From NCBI RefSeq assembly GCF_030143255.1, contig NZ_JARJNR010000003.1:330744-394743 (forward strand): a stretch of DNA of 64,000 nt. Direction: 5' to 3'. The first letter of the stretch is position 1. Each line of letters opens with the position of its first letter. This document shows positions 47,020-54,479 of the stretch, piece after piece. Below the pieces are notes generated by a model that saw only the letters and a list, made by a program, of their open reading frames with translations, was not told the origin of the DNA and made no database searches. Source of the DNA: Frigidibacter sp. SD6-1 (lineage in GTDB: Bacteria; Pseudomonadota; Alphaproteobacteria; Rhodobacterales; Rhodobacteraceae). The translations under genes were made by a program, and so were the position numbers.

Positions 47020-47949
47020 TCAGGCGTTGGTGATCCAGGCCACGACCAGCGGGACGGTAAGGATGCTGGCCGCCGTGGAAATGAGGATGGATGCCGACAC
47101 CCGCCGGGGGGCGATGCCGTAATGACTGGCAAGGATATAGACGTTGCCCGCGACCGGCAATGCGGCGGCGGCGATCATCACGCCCGCCGCGAAAGGCTCG
47201 ACCGGATAGAGGCGGAGGGCCGCGAAAGCGACGGCGGCGGGGTGAAGGACGAGCTTGCAGAGGCTGAGCCAGAGCGCGGCGGCCGGGCGGTCAGCCGAGC
47301 GGCCGGAAAGCGAGGCGCCGATGGCGAAGAGCGCGCCGGGCGTGGCGGCGGCGCCGAGGATCGTCAGGAAATCGTCCACTGGCCGGGGCAGGGTGGGCGT
47401 GAAGAGCGACCAGATCATCCCAGCCAGCATCGAGACGATCATCGGATTCTTCGCCAGACCGCCGAGAAGGCTGCGGATGATGGCCGCGCCCACCTGCCGT
47501 TCACGGCTTGCGGTGACGATGAGAGTGATGAGCGATGAAAAGACGATGAGATCGACGACCAGACACATGAGGACCGGCCCGGCGGCCTGCGGTCCGAGGA
47601 GCGCGACGAGCAGCGGCACACCGAGGAAGCCCGTGTTGCCGATGATGGCGCATTGCGCCTCCATCGCCGCTTCCTCGATCTTCAGGCGGCGGGCGAGGGC
47701 GACGGCAAAGGCAAGGCCGTAGATGGCGAAACAGCCGGTCAGATAGGCCAGAACGAACGGCAGATCGAAGATGCCGGTGATCGGCAGGGTCGCGGCGAAG
47801 CGGAAGAGCATCGCCGACAAGGCGAAATAGAAGACGAAGCGGGTGAGCCATTCGGTGGCAACAGCCGGAAAGAAGCCCGTGCGCCCCGCGCCCCAGCCAA
47901 GGCCGATGAGCGCGAAGAAAGGCAGGGTTCTGAGGAAAATCTCCAGCAT
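47020..47949 (-). CDS. AEC family transporter
   Basis: A 309-residue membrane protein with roughly ten helices in two inverted halves (TLPFFALIGLGWGAGRTGFF at the start, and TGFLGVPLLVALLGP and NPMIVSMLAGMIWSL later), typical of auxin efflux carrier homologues. The substrate is unknown. It lies 11 bases before fghA on the same strand. Confidence 0.86.
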   Translation of the reverse strand: MLEIFLRTLPFFALIGLGWGAGRTGFFPAVATEWLTRFVFYFALSAMLFRFAATLPITGIFDLPFVLAYLTGCFAIYGLAFAVALARRLKIEEAAMEAQCAIIGNTGFLGVPLLVALLGPQAAGPVLMCLVVDLIVFSSLITLIVTASRERQVGAAIIRSLLGGLAKNPMIVSMLAGMIWSLFTPTLPRPVDDFLTILGAAATPGALFAIGASLSGRSADRPAAALWLSLCKLVLHPAAVAFAALRLYPVEPFAAGVMIAAAALPVAGNVYILASHYGIAPRRVSASILISTAASILTVPLVVAWITNA

Positions 47950-48008
47950 CTGTTCCCGCGCATACCATTCCGCCCGGGCCGGGACCAGAGGCGACCAGAG
48001 GGGCGGGA

Positions 48009-48056
48009 CCCGGAGTTTTTGAAAACTCCGGGCCGATTTCTTTCAAAGAAATCGGC
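48009..48056. repeat. twin perfect palindromes
   Basis: Two adjacent hairpins share one G. The first has 11-bp arms CCCGGAGTTTT / AAAACTCCGGG with a 2-base loop (48009-48032). The second has 12-bp arms GCCGATTTCTTT / AAAGAAATCGGC around a single C (48032-48056). They lie between the deiodinase-like gene and the AEC gene, both on the minus strand, and could end the upstream transcript or be a REP-type repeat. Confidence 0.75.
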
Positions 48057-48075
48057 GGTCGCGCGGGGGGAGGGG

Positions 48076-48771
48076 TCAGCCCTTGTGAACCGACAGGATC
48101 TCGCCCAACGGTTTCTTCAGCTTGGCGACGGCGGGAACCGTCGCATCCGCCGCCGGATGGCCGACCGCGAGGATCATGATCGGCTTTTCGCTTTCCGGCC
48201 GCCCGCAGAGACCGTTCAGGAACCGCATCGGGTTGGGCGTATGGGTCAGACAGCAGAGCCCGGCCCGGTGCAGCGCGGTGATCAGCATGCCGGTCGCAAT
48301 GCCCACGCTTTCGGGGACATAGTAATTCTTGTAGCGCTCGCCATCCTTCGTCACGCCATGGCGCTGGGCGAAGATGACAATGAGCCAGGGTGCGATATCG
48401 AGATGGGGTTTCGAGACGCCCGTGCCGATCGGTTCCAGCGCCTTCAGCCATTCATCGCCGCCGCCGCCCGCATAGAAATCCTTTTCCTCTTCCTCGGCCG
48501 CTGCCCTGATCTGCGCCTTCATCGCCGGGTCCGAGATCGCGACGAAGAACCAGGGCTGGTGATTGGCGCCCGAAGGTGCGGTTCCGGCCGCCTCGACACA
48601 GGCGCGGATCACCTCTTCCGGAACGGGGTCGGCGCAGAAATCCCTCACCGAATGGCGCTTTCGCAGATCGTCGCGAAAGGCCTCCGCCTCGCGGACAGCC
48701 TCGTCATCGGGGCGGCGGACGCGGTCGGGCAGGGGCAGCGGTTCGTAGCGGACTTGCTCGCGGAAATACAT
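48076..48771 (-). CDS. nitroreductase family, iodotyrosine-deiodinase-like
   Basis: A 231-residue FMN protein. RHSVRDFCADPVPEEVI and AGTAPSGANHQPWFF are the FMN site and align closely with human iodotyrosine deiodinase. The lid residues that bind the halotyrosine zwitterion are also present: Glu in EEEEKDFY, the Tyr of the same segment, and Lys in VSKPHLDIAPW. This supports reductive dehalogenation of halotyrosine-like substrates rather than a general nitroreductase. The ATG is at 48771. Confidence 0.82.
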   Translation of the reverse strand: MYFREQVRYEPLPLPDRVRRPDDEAVREAEAFRDDLRKRHSVRDFCADPVPEEVIRACVEAAGTAPSGANHQPWFFVAISDPAMKAQIRAAAEEEEKDFYAGGGGDEWLKALEPIGTGVSKPHLDIAPWLIVIFAQRHGVTKDGERYKNYYVPESVGIATGMLITALHRAGLCCLTHTPNPMRFLNGLCGRPESEKPIMILAVGHPAADATVPAVAKLKKPLGEILSVHKG

Positions 48772-48802
48772 AGACGTCAGACCTCTCGATTCGGACCCGA
48801 TA

Positions 48803-49780
48803 TTACCCGCCGCCGATCAGGACGCCAGCAGCAAATACCAGCGCGCCGCCAAGGACGACCTGGAAGGTGGCGCGCAGGAAGGGCGTGTCCATATAGCGGT
48901 TCTGGATCCAGGCGATGGCCCACAGTTCGACGAAGACGACAGCGATCGCGATCGCTGTCGCCGTCCAGAAATCCGGGATGAGATAGGGCAGCGCATGGCC
49001 GAGCCCGCCAAGCGTTGTCATCACGCCCGAGGCAAGACCGCGCTTCCACGGTGCGCCGCGGCCTGAGAGGACGCCGTCGTCATGGACGGCCTCGGTGAAG
49101 CCCATGGAAATCCCCGCCCCGACCGAGGCGGCGAGACCGACAAGCAGCGTCGTGTGCGGGTCTTGCGTCGCGAAGGCGGTGGCGAAGATCGGCGCGAGGG
49201 TGGAGACCGACCCGTCCATCAGGCCGGCCAGTCCGGGCTGCACCCAGGTCAGCAGGAACTGCCGGTGGGCGGCGCTGTCCTCCTCCGCCCGCGCCGCGCC
49301 GTCCAGATGTCGTTCGGTCAGATCGCCGGCCTTGGCTTCGTGGCGCGCCTCGGCGGCGGCGAGGTCGCCCAGAAGCTTGCGGGTCGCGGCATCCCGGGTC
49401 TGCGCGGCGGCGCGCGTGTAGAAGCCGGCGGCCTGCGCCTCCATCGCCGCCGCCTCGGCCCGCATCCGGTCGAGCCCGAGATTTTCGACCAGCCAGACCG
49501 GCTTGCGGGCGTAAAATCCCGCCACATGTTCGCGGCGAAGGAGCGGTATGACCTCGCCGAAGCGGGCGCGGTGCCGCTCGATCAGCCACTGGCGGTGGGT
49601 ATCCTCCTCGGCTGCCATCGCGTCGAAGATCTGCGCCGAGGACGGATAGTCCTGTCTCAGCCGTTCGGCGTAAGTCCGGTAGATGCGCGCATCGTCCTCC
49701 TCGGACGAGATGGCGAGCGCGAGGATTTCCTGTTCGCTGAGGTCGGAGAAGCGCCGCCGCGTCGCAAGGCCCGGGATCAT
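48803..49780 (-). CDS. mbfA: membrane-bound ferritin, iron exporter
   Basis: A 325-residue fusion. Residues 1-160 are an erythrin/ferritin-like four-helix domain with Glu and ExxH metal ligands (AISSEEDDARIY, AAEEDTHRQW, AAAEARHEAKAG). Residues about 175-325 are a VIT1/CCC1-type membrane transporter (GLMDGSVSTLAPIFATAF, GISMGFTEAVHDDG). In alphaproteobacteria MbfA exports iron and is repressed by Irr at low iron. An Irr-type box sits 14 bases upstream of the ATG. Confidence 0.92.
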   Translation of the reverse strand: MIPGLATRRRFSDLSEQEILALAISSEEDDARIYRTYAERLRQDYPSSAQIFDAMAAEEDTHRQWLIERHRARFGEVIPLLRREHVAGFYARKPVWLVENLGLDRMRAEAAAMEAQAAGFYTRAAAQTRDAATRKLLGDLAAAEARHEAKAGDLTERHLDGAARAEEDSAAHRQFLLTWVQPGLAGLMDGSVSTLAPIFATAFATQDPHTTLLVGLAASVGAGISMGFTEAVHDDGVLSGRGAPWKRGLASGVMTTLGGLGHALPYLIPDFWTATAIAIAVVFVELWAIAWIQNRYMDTPFLRATFQVVLGGALVFAAGVLIGGG

Positions 49781-49793
49781 GGATGCCTCCCTC

Positions 49794-49810
49794 TTTGGAA
49801 TGATTCCAAA
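49794..49810 (-). promoter_or_regulatory. Irr-type iron control element
   Basis: TTTGGAATGATTCCAAA is a perfect 17-bp inverted repeat around a central G, fitting the Irr box pattern TTTxGAA-N-TTCxAAA. It lies 14 bases before the mbfA ATG, a position where bound Irr would block transcription. Confidence 0.75.
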
Positions 49811-49890
49811 CTAGGCGCCGATGTGAGGGAGCACAAGCCTGCGCCGTCGAGCCCCCCGATGTGCGGCGGGTTGCCGCAGGCGGCAAAAAA

Positions 49891-49906
49891 TGAACTCATC
49901 AGTTCA
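49891..49906. promoter_or_regulatory. inverted repeat, candidate TetR operator
   Basis: TGAACT-catc-AGTTCA is a perfect inverted repeat between the divergent mbfA and small secreted protein genes. A TetR gene follows on the plus strand and operators of this size and symmetry are usual for that family. A further partial half-site (AGTGAACC) lies at 49922. Confidence 0.5.
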
Positions 49907-49980
49907 GTTTTCGCTTGCATAAGTGAACCGGAGAGTTTAGTTGGGTGCCACTGAACGAAACAGTTTACCTGGAGGGCATC

Positions 49981-50160
49981 ATGAGCCTTATCCGCACCGC
50001 CTCTGTCGCCATTCTTCTTGGCCTCGCCGCCCTGCCGGCCGCTGCCGGAGGCTTCAGCTTCGACATTCCGCGCCTCGACTTCCCGACCGATGCGGGCGTG
50101 ACGCGCGGCTGTACCGGCCCCGCAACCCAGCCCGTGGGCTGCGCCGGGGCCGAAGGCTGA
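49981..50160 (+). CDS. small secreted protein
   Basis: A 59-residue protein behind a GGAGGG site. A signal peptide (MSLIRTASVAILLGLAALPAAA) is followed by a 37-residue mature peptide with a cysteine pair (RGCTGPATQPVGCAG). No family is recognised. It lies between the inverted repeat at 49891 and the TetR gene and may be controlled with it. Confidence 0.6.
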   Translation: MSLIRTASVAILLGLAALPAAAGGFSFDIPRLDFPTDAGVTRGCTGPATQPVGCAGAEG

Positions 50161-50320
50161 CGGCGGTCAGCGACCTGTCCGCCGGTGCCACCACTCATCC
50201 CCCCTCTCCGGCGGAACAGGGGCGGGCCTCGGGCGGGGCCCGCCCTTCTTCTTTGCGTCGCCGCTTCGCTTGCGGCGGCCGGATGCCCGGGTCTATGATC
50301 GCATCCGGGGAGAGACCGAC

Positions 50321-50998
50321 GTGACAATCGAGGCCGCAGACACGCTCCGCAAGGGGCGCAAGTTCGACCAGGTGCTGGAAGGCGCCCGCAAGATATTCAT
50401 GCGCGACGGGTTCGAGGGCGCGTCGGTCGACGATATCGCGCGGGAGGCGGGCGTGTCCAAGGCCACGCTTTACAGTTACTTCCCCGACAAGCGCATCCTT
50501 TTCGTCGAGATCGCGCGGCGCGAATGCAAGCGTCAGGCCGATGAGGCCGTGGAGCTGGTGGGCCTGACCCTGCCGCCCGACTGCGTCCTGCCCGAGGCGG
50601 CGCGGCGGATCATCGACTTTTTCCTCTCGGACTTCGGGCGCCGGGTCTTTCGCATCTGCGTGGCCGAGACCGAACGATTCCCCGAGCTTGGCCAGCAGTT
50701 CTACGAAAGCGGTCCCGCGCTCGTCCGCGACCGGATCAAGGATTATCTGGACGGTTCCGTCGCGCGGGGCGAACTGGTCATCGAGGACACTTTGTTGGCG
50801 GCCGACCAGTTTGCGGAACTTTGCAAGGCCGACATTTTTCCCGCCGTCGTCTTCGGGGTGAAGCGGACCTTCACCAGGGCCGACCGCGACCGGGTGGCCA
50901 AAGGCGCGGTCGAGATGTTTCTGGCGCGTTACGGGGCGGAAGGCCGGGGGGCTGCCTGCCCCCCGGACCCCCCGGGAGTATTTCCGGACAGAAAGTAA
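50321..50998 (+). CDS. TetR/AcrR family transcriptional regulator
   Basis: A 225-residue regulator. The N-terminal HTH domain (GARKIFMRDGFEGASVDDIAREAGVSKATLYSYFPDKRILF) is typical; the C-terminal domain (FFLSDFGRRVFRICVAETERFPELGQQFY) resembles the AefR-like group. The GTG start at 50321 follows GGGGAGAG. The last 18 or so residues (from RGAACPPDPPG) are encoded by a partial copy of the dispersed hairpin repeat, so the natural stop may have been displaced. Confidence 0.88.
   Translation: MTIEAADTLRKGRKFDQVLEGARKIFMRDGFEGASVDDIAREAGVSKATLYSYFPDKRILFVEIARRECKRQADEAVELVGLTLPPDCVLPEAARRIIDFFLSDFGRRVFRICVAETERFPELGQQFYESGPALVRDRIKDYLDGSVARGELVIEDTLLAADQFAELCKADIFPAVVFGVKRTFTRADRDRVAKGAVEMFLARYGAEGRGAACPPDPPGVFPDRK
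50945..50995 (-). repeat. dispersed hairpin element, partial copy 3
   Basis: Read on the minus strand it gives AAATACTCCCGGGGGGTCCG and then a stem of GGGGGGC / GCCCCCC, matching the lead and stem I of the copies at 3411 and 27893; stem II is absent. It overlaps the 3' end of the TetR gene. Confidence 0.6.
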
Positions 50999-51013
50999 GG
51001 CGGACGCAGCCGG

Positions 51014-51451
51014 TCAGGCCGCGCGCAGGTCCGATCTGAGGCCGGTGATCGCGCGCGCGGCGCGCGCCGCCTCGCGGCCCTTTTCGACGAAGTGAGCGGT
51101 GAAGAAGGCCCGGTGCGCTTCGGTCTCCTGATAGGCGTGCGGGGTCAGCACCACCGACAGGACCGGAACCCCTGTGTCCATCTGGGCGCGCATCAGTGCG
51201 CCGACCACCGTGTCGGCGACGAATTCGTGGCGGTAGATGCCGCCGTCGACCACGAAAGCCGCGCAGATCACGGCGGCGTAGCGCCCGGTCGCGGCAAGGT
51301 CGCGGGCAAGAAGCGGCAGCTCGAACGCGCCCGGGACATCGAAGATATCGACCGGAACGCTCCCGATTTCGGCAGCGAAGCCATCAAGTGCGCGGTCGAC
51401 GATATCGGCATGCCAGTTGGCCTTGAGGAAGGCATAGCGGGTGTGTGTCAT
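51014..51451 (-). CDS. ribH2: 6,7-dimethyl-8-ribityllumazine synthase, RibH2 type
   Basis: The penultimate enzyme of riboflavin synthesis. The 145-residue protein has the substrate loop FDVPGAFELPLLARDLA, VCAAFVVDGGIYRHEFVA and a C-terminal EKGREAARAA helix. The GGIYRHEF sequence in place of the usual GxTxHYE motif places it with the RibH2 (type II) isoenzymes found in rhizobia and Brucella. AAAGGAGA precedes the ATG. The leader holds an FMN riboswitch. Confidence 0.9.
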   Translation of the reverse strand: MTHTRYAFLKANWHADIVDRALDGFAAEIGSVPVDIFDVPGAFELPLLARDLAATGRYAAVICAAFVVDGGIYRHEFVADTVVGALMRAQMDTGVPVLSVVLTPHAYQETEAHRAFFTAHFVEKGREAARAARAITGLRSDLRAA

Positions 51452-51530
51452 GATGATCTCCTTTCAAAGCGACACGGTCACCCAAGGCGATCACGAAACA
51501 AGGCTACGGCTGTGCGCCGTTTCCCTGCCC

Positions 51531-51672
51531 GTTCTCTTTCATCCGGACTGTAACCGTCGGCCCCGGCCTTGCACCGGGTCTGCTGACCCCCGGACTGAAA
51601 TCCGGGGCGCTCGCGGGCTCGGCGCCGGGGCGCCATACCGCCGGTGGGGAATTTCGCCCCGCCCTGAGAACA
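51531..51672 (-). ncRNA. FMN riboswitch (RFN element)
   Basis: On the minus strand, all conserved RFN blocks appear in order: CTCAGGGCGGGGCGAAATTC, CCCACCGGCGGTA, GAGCCCGCGAGCG, GATTTCAGTCCGG, GCAGACCCGGTGCAAGGCCG, GGCCGACGGT and AGTCCGGATGAAAGAGAA. It sits about 80 bases upstream of the ribH2 ATG. FMN binding is expected to lower ribH2 expression, probably by hiding the ribosome site since no classic terminator with T-run follows. Confidence 0.95.
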
Positions 51673-51756
51673 GGGCGAGAGTGCGCCGATGCCCGGGCAA
51701 TGGCAAGGGTTCACCGGCGCGTACCCAGAAAACAGAAAACGCAGGCGCGGGTTTCA

Positions 51757-51778
51757 AATTCGTTGTGCAGTACGAATT
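51757..51778. promoter_or_regulatory. 22-bp inverted repeat before the Crp/Fnr-type gene
   Basis: AATTCGT-N8-ACGAATT is perfect over 7-bp arms in an AT-rich pocket. It lies between the divergent ribH2 leader and the regulator gene. Its size fits a Crp/Fnr-family dimer, though the half-site is not that of CRP or FNR. Autoregulation of the reb locus is a reasonable guess. Confidence 0.5.
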
Positions 51779-51885
51779 ACAACCTATAAGTGTGCCTTAC
51801 ATGGGGTGTCTGTCCTTGGTTTTCTTGTCCTGAACGCAGCAGCCGTCTGGCGGGGGCCCGCCGTCTGGCACAGAAAACCGTGCCG

Positions 51886-52602
51886 ATGCGCAGCAGAACG
51901 CCTTATTCAGCCAAAGAGATCATTCTCTCGCACCTTCGGGCCGTCGCGCTCCTTGCCCCGCTGCGACCGGACTATCTGGAGCGGCTCGCGGAGCGCGCGC
52001 TTGTGGTGCGCTACAGGCGCGGGCAGGTGATTCACACCGAAGGCGAACCGGTCCGGGGCCTGTCGATCGTGCTTGCGGGCACGATCGACGCCGTCCTGAG
52101 CGAGGCTGATGGCCGACAGGCATTCCTGGCAAGTCATGGTCCGGGGTCGGTGATCGGGCTGAGCGATCTTGCCGACGGAAGGGGCGGGTCGGCGACATTG
52201 CTGGCGGTCGGCGACTGTCAGGCGATCCGCCTGTCGGAGCGCGACAGCCGGGCGCTTCTGATGCTGGATGTGATGCAGGCGGCGATCGCGCGCGAGGCGC
52301 GGGCGGAGCTTGCGGTACTGCGCGAGAATTTCCGGCGCCTGTCGCTGTACAGTCTGGAGAAGCGCCTTGCCTCCTATCTGAGGGACCGGGCGGAGACATC
52401 GGACGGAGCGGAGGCGCCGATACCGCTCAAGGACAGTCAGCCACGGATCGCGACGCTTGTTCATGCCAGCCGGACGCGGGTGAATATCACGCTGCAGAAA
52501 TGGGCAAGCGAAGGCGAGATCACGCTGGAACGGGGCCGGGTGACGGTGACCCGAAGCGACGCGTTCTGGCGCCGCTACGATCTGGCCGGGACGAACGAGT
52601 GA
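51886..52602 (+). CDS. Crp/Fnr family regulator of the reb locus
   Basis: A 238-residue regulator. The N-terminal cyclic-nucleotide-binding-like beta roll (QVIHTEGEPVRGLSIVLAGTIDAVL) is followed by a dimer helix and a C-terminal winged HTH (RIATLVHASRTRVNITLQKWASEGEITLERGRVTV). It lacks the Fe-S cysteines of FNR. The start is uncertain: the ATG at 51886 was chosen and the frame stays open to 51790. It stands first in the reb locus; a Crp/Fnr-type RebR controls R-body genes in Azorhizobium, which suggests the same role here. Confidence 0.85.
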   Translation: MRSRTPYSAKEIILSHLRAVALLAPLRPDYLERLAERALVVRYRRGQVIHTEGEPVRGLSIVLAGTIDAVLSEADGRQAFLASHGPGSVIGLSDLADGRGGSATLLAVGDCQAIRLSERDSRALLMLDVMQAAIAREARAELAVLRENFRRLSLYSLEKRLASYLRDRAETSDGAEAPIPLKDSQPRIATLVHASRTRVNITLQKWASEGEITLERGRVTVTRSDAFWRRYDLAGTNE

Positions 52603-52607
52603 CAGCT

Positions 52608-52621
52608 GTTACGCGCGTAAC
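52608..52621. promoter_or_regulatory. 14-bp perfect palindrome before the sigma gene
   Basis: GTTACGC-GCGTAAC lies in the 69-base gap between the Crp/Fnr-type gene and the sigma-factor gene. It could be a regulator site. No -10/-35 pair is clear. Confidence 0.45.
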
Positions 52622-52671
52622 TGATCGCAGGCGCTACCGATGCCAGCTTCCCCGAAAAGAGGGAGGATGGC

Positions 52672-53298
52672 ATGAACCAGATGGCACCGTTCGGCGGCGA
52701 GAGCAGCGGCGACCCGGCCGAGGAGATCGCGTCGCTCTGGCGATATGCCTATTCGCCGCTCGTGCGGCGCGCGCGGCGGCTCGCGCGGGGCGACCGGGAC
52801 CTGGCCGAGGCGCTCTTGTCGCGCACGCTCCTCAAGCTGATCGAATATGTCCGCCGGACCGCGCGCCCCGTCGGCAATGCCGAGGCCCTGTTCCATACCG
52901 CGCTCGGCCATGTGGCGCGGGATCACTGGCGCGGGCTCGCCCGGCGTGGCGCGCCCTGCGACCTGGTGCCGGACGAGATGGCTGGCGACGAGGATACCGA
53001 ACGCCGCCTTGCCGCGCGCGAGACGCTCGCCCGCCTTGCGCTTGCGCTCGCCGCACTGCCCTCGGCGCTTTCGGCACCGCTCGGCGCCCGGGTCTTTGAT
53101 GAGGAGCCCTACAGCGGCATAGCGCGGCGCCTGTCGATCAGCGAGGCCTGCGCGCGCAAGCGCGTGCAGGAAGCGCGTGACCGGCTGCGGTGCGCGCTTG
53201 GCGAAGAAAAACCGGCCGCGCGCCCTCACAGGCCCGCCGCTCGCGCGTCTTCAATGGTGAAGGCGCTCGTGCAGTCAGACCTAACACCAGCCGAATGA
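52672..53298 (+). CDS. ECF-like sigma factor of the reb locus
   Basis: A 208-residue sigma-70-type protein. Region 2 is present in diverged form (YSPLVRRARRLARGDRDLAEALLSRTLLKLIEYV, then ALFHTALGHVARDHWR). Region 4 is clearer: LALAALPSALSAPLGARVFDEEPYSGIARRLSISEACARKRVQEARDRL, with its HTH. It sits 10 bases before the first rebB-like gene. In Pseudomonas aeruginosa a sigma factor (FecI2) takes part in R-body gene control, so a dedicated role here is likely. GAGGGAGGA precedes the ATG. No anti-sigma gene is seen next to it. Confidence 0.8.
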   Translation: MNQMAPFGGESSGDPAEEIASLWRYAYSPLVRRARRLARGDRDLAEALLSRTLLKLIEYVRRTARPVGNAEALFHTALGHVARDHWRGLARRGAPCDLVPDEMAGDEDTERRLAARETLARLALALAALPSALSAPLGARVFDEEPYSGIARRLSISEACARKRVQEARDRLRCALGEEKPAARPHRPAARASSMVKALVQSDLTPAE

Positions 53299-53308
53299 TG
53301 GACCGCAG

Positions 53309-53605
53309 ATGAACCAGACCCCCGTGAACAGTCAGATTACCGACGCCGTCACCCAGTCGAACGTCAATGTGGTTGCCAGCGCGCCCGCCCAGTCGCTGGG
53401 CATGCTCTACCAGATGGCGACGCATGCGGCGGGCCTGTCGATGCAGAACGCGGTGCAGAGCCAGCAGAACCTCAACCAGATCGGCAATGCGGTGGTGGCA
53501 ACGGCGGTGCGCGAGATCCTCGCGATCCCGACGACGCCGGGCGGCGGCGGCGGGGGTGGCGCGGGCGGCAGCTCTGGCGGCACGCCGCACACGCCAAAGC
53601 CTTGA
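53309..53605 (+). CDS. RebB-family R-body protein with Gly-rich tail
   Basis: A 98-residue protein. Residues 5-70 match the RebB killing-trait family: PVNSQITDAVTQSNVNVVAS, then MLYQMATHAAGLSMQNAV and a Gln/Asn-rich helix. The C-terminus is different from the other copies: it is a glycine-rich tail ending GGTPHTPKP in place of the SLDTT and TGLLTVL blocks. R-body proteins polymerise into coiled ribbons that unroll and can burst membranes. It lies 10 bases after the sigma gene. Confidence 0.88.
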   Translation: MNQTPVNSQITDAVTQSNVNVVASAPAQSLGMLYQMATHAAGLSMQNAVQSQQNLNQIGNAVVATAVREILAIPTTPGGGGGGGAGGSSGGTPHTPKP

Positions 53606-53618
53606 CCGGGCATGAGTG

Positions 53619-54452
53619 ATGTTCGGCACGCTGAAGAACATGGTCCTCTCGCGTCTCGGCGGCGGGGCGGCAGGGGGAGCGGCGAAGGACGCCGGTGCGC
53701 TCGCCTCTGCGTTCGACCGGGTCGAGACCGACCTGCTGTCGGATGCGGCGGGGCGGGCGGAAAGCGCGGTCGCGGCGGTGGCTGTGAAGGCGGAAGGCCG
53801 GATCGCCGGCGCGGGGAAGGCGGTCGAATTCGCCTCGCGCCGGGCGGTGGCGCGCGCGGCGGCGGATGCCGTGGCGCTGGACAAACGGATCGGAGGAACG
53901 GGCATGACCATGGCTGACGCACCGACATCGCCCCTGCAGACATACCGTGCCCTGGCCCTGGCAGCGAAGGCGCCCGGTGCGGGGCCGCTTGCCGCGCCGG
54001 GCGCGCCGGGGGCGGGCACACCCCCGGTGATCCCGGGCGGCGACGGCAGCAGCGACACATCGGCGATGAATGACGAGACGGTGCAATCGGTCCAGTTCGG
54101 CAACCGCGAAGTGACCGCCTATGCGCCCACCGTCATCGTCGCGCCGCCCGACCAGATGATCGGCCAGGCGGCGGGCCTCGCCGCCCAGTCGGCCGCCGCC
54201 TATTTCGACGGAATGACCAAGCTCGTGATGGCGAGCCAGTCCGTCATCCTGCGCAAGCTGACCGAGGATATCGCGTCGGGCAACGAGGCGGGCGCGGTCG
54301 AGGACGGGCTCGCCATCGCCGGGACGGAACTGCTTCTGGCGGGCGCGATGGCCGTCGCCGCTGCGGGCGGCGCGATGGAGGCGGCCTCGGCCGGGTTCGC
54401 CATCAAGCAGATTACCGAGAGCATTGCCAGCCGGACAGGCGGGCAGGGCTGA
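53619..54452 (+). CDS. reb-locus protein with RebB-like segment
   Basis: A 277-residue protein. The N-terminal part is an Ala/Gly-rich helix (residues 1-110), then a Pro/Gly linker. Residues about 145-215 (DETVQSVQFGNREVTAYAPT, MIGQAAGLAAQSAAAYFDGM) follow the RebB pattern of an amphipathic start plus a long Ala/Gln helix, but without NSQITDAV. The C-terminal 60 residues are an Ala-rich hydrophobic helix. ATG 53619 was chosen; a GTG directly before it is equally possible. It may cap, nucleate or anchor the R-body; this is inference. Confidence 0.7.
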   Translation: MFGTLKNMVLSRLGGGAAGGAAKDAGALASAFDRVETDLLSDAAGRAESAVAAVAVKAEGRIAGAGKAVEFASRRAVARAAADAVALDKRIGGTGMTMADAPTSPLQTYRALALAAKAPGAGPLAAPGAPGAGTPPVIPGGDGSSDTSAMNDETVQSVQFGNREVTAYAPTVIVAPPDQMIGQAAGLAAQSAAAYFDGMTKLVMASQSVILRKLTEDIASGNEAGAVEDGLAIAGTELLLAGAMAVAAAGGAMEAASAGFAIKQITESIASRTGGQG

Positions 54453-54479
54453 ACCGGCTCAGGAAAGAGGGAGAGAGAG

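Noticed and set aside
48076..48771. BluB (dimethylbenzimidazole synthase) assignment
   Set aside because: The lid sequence and the VSKPHLDIAPW segment fit iodotyrosine deiodinase better, and no cobalamin genes are nearby.
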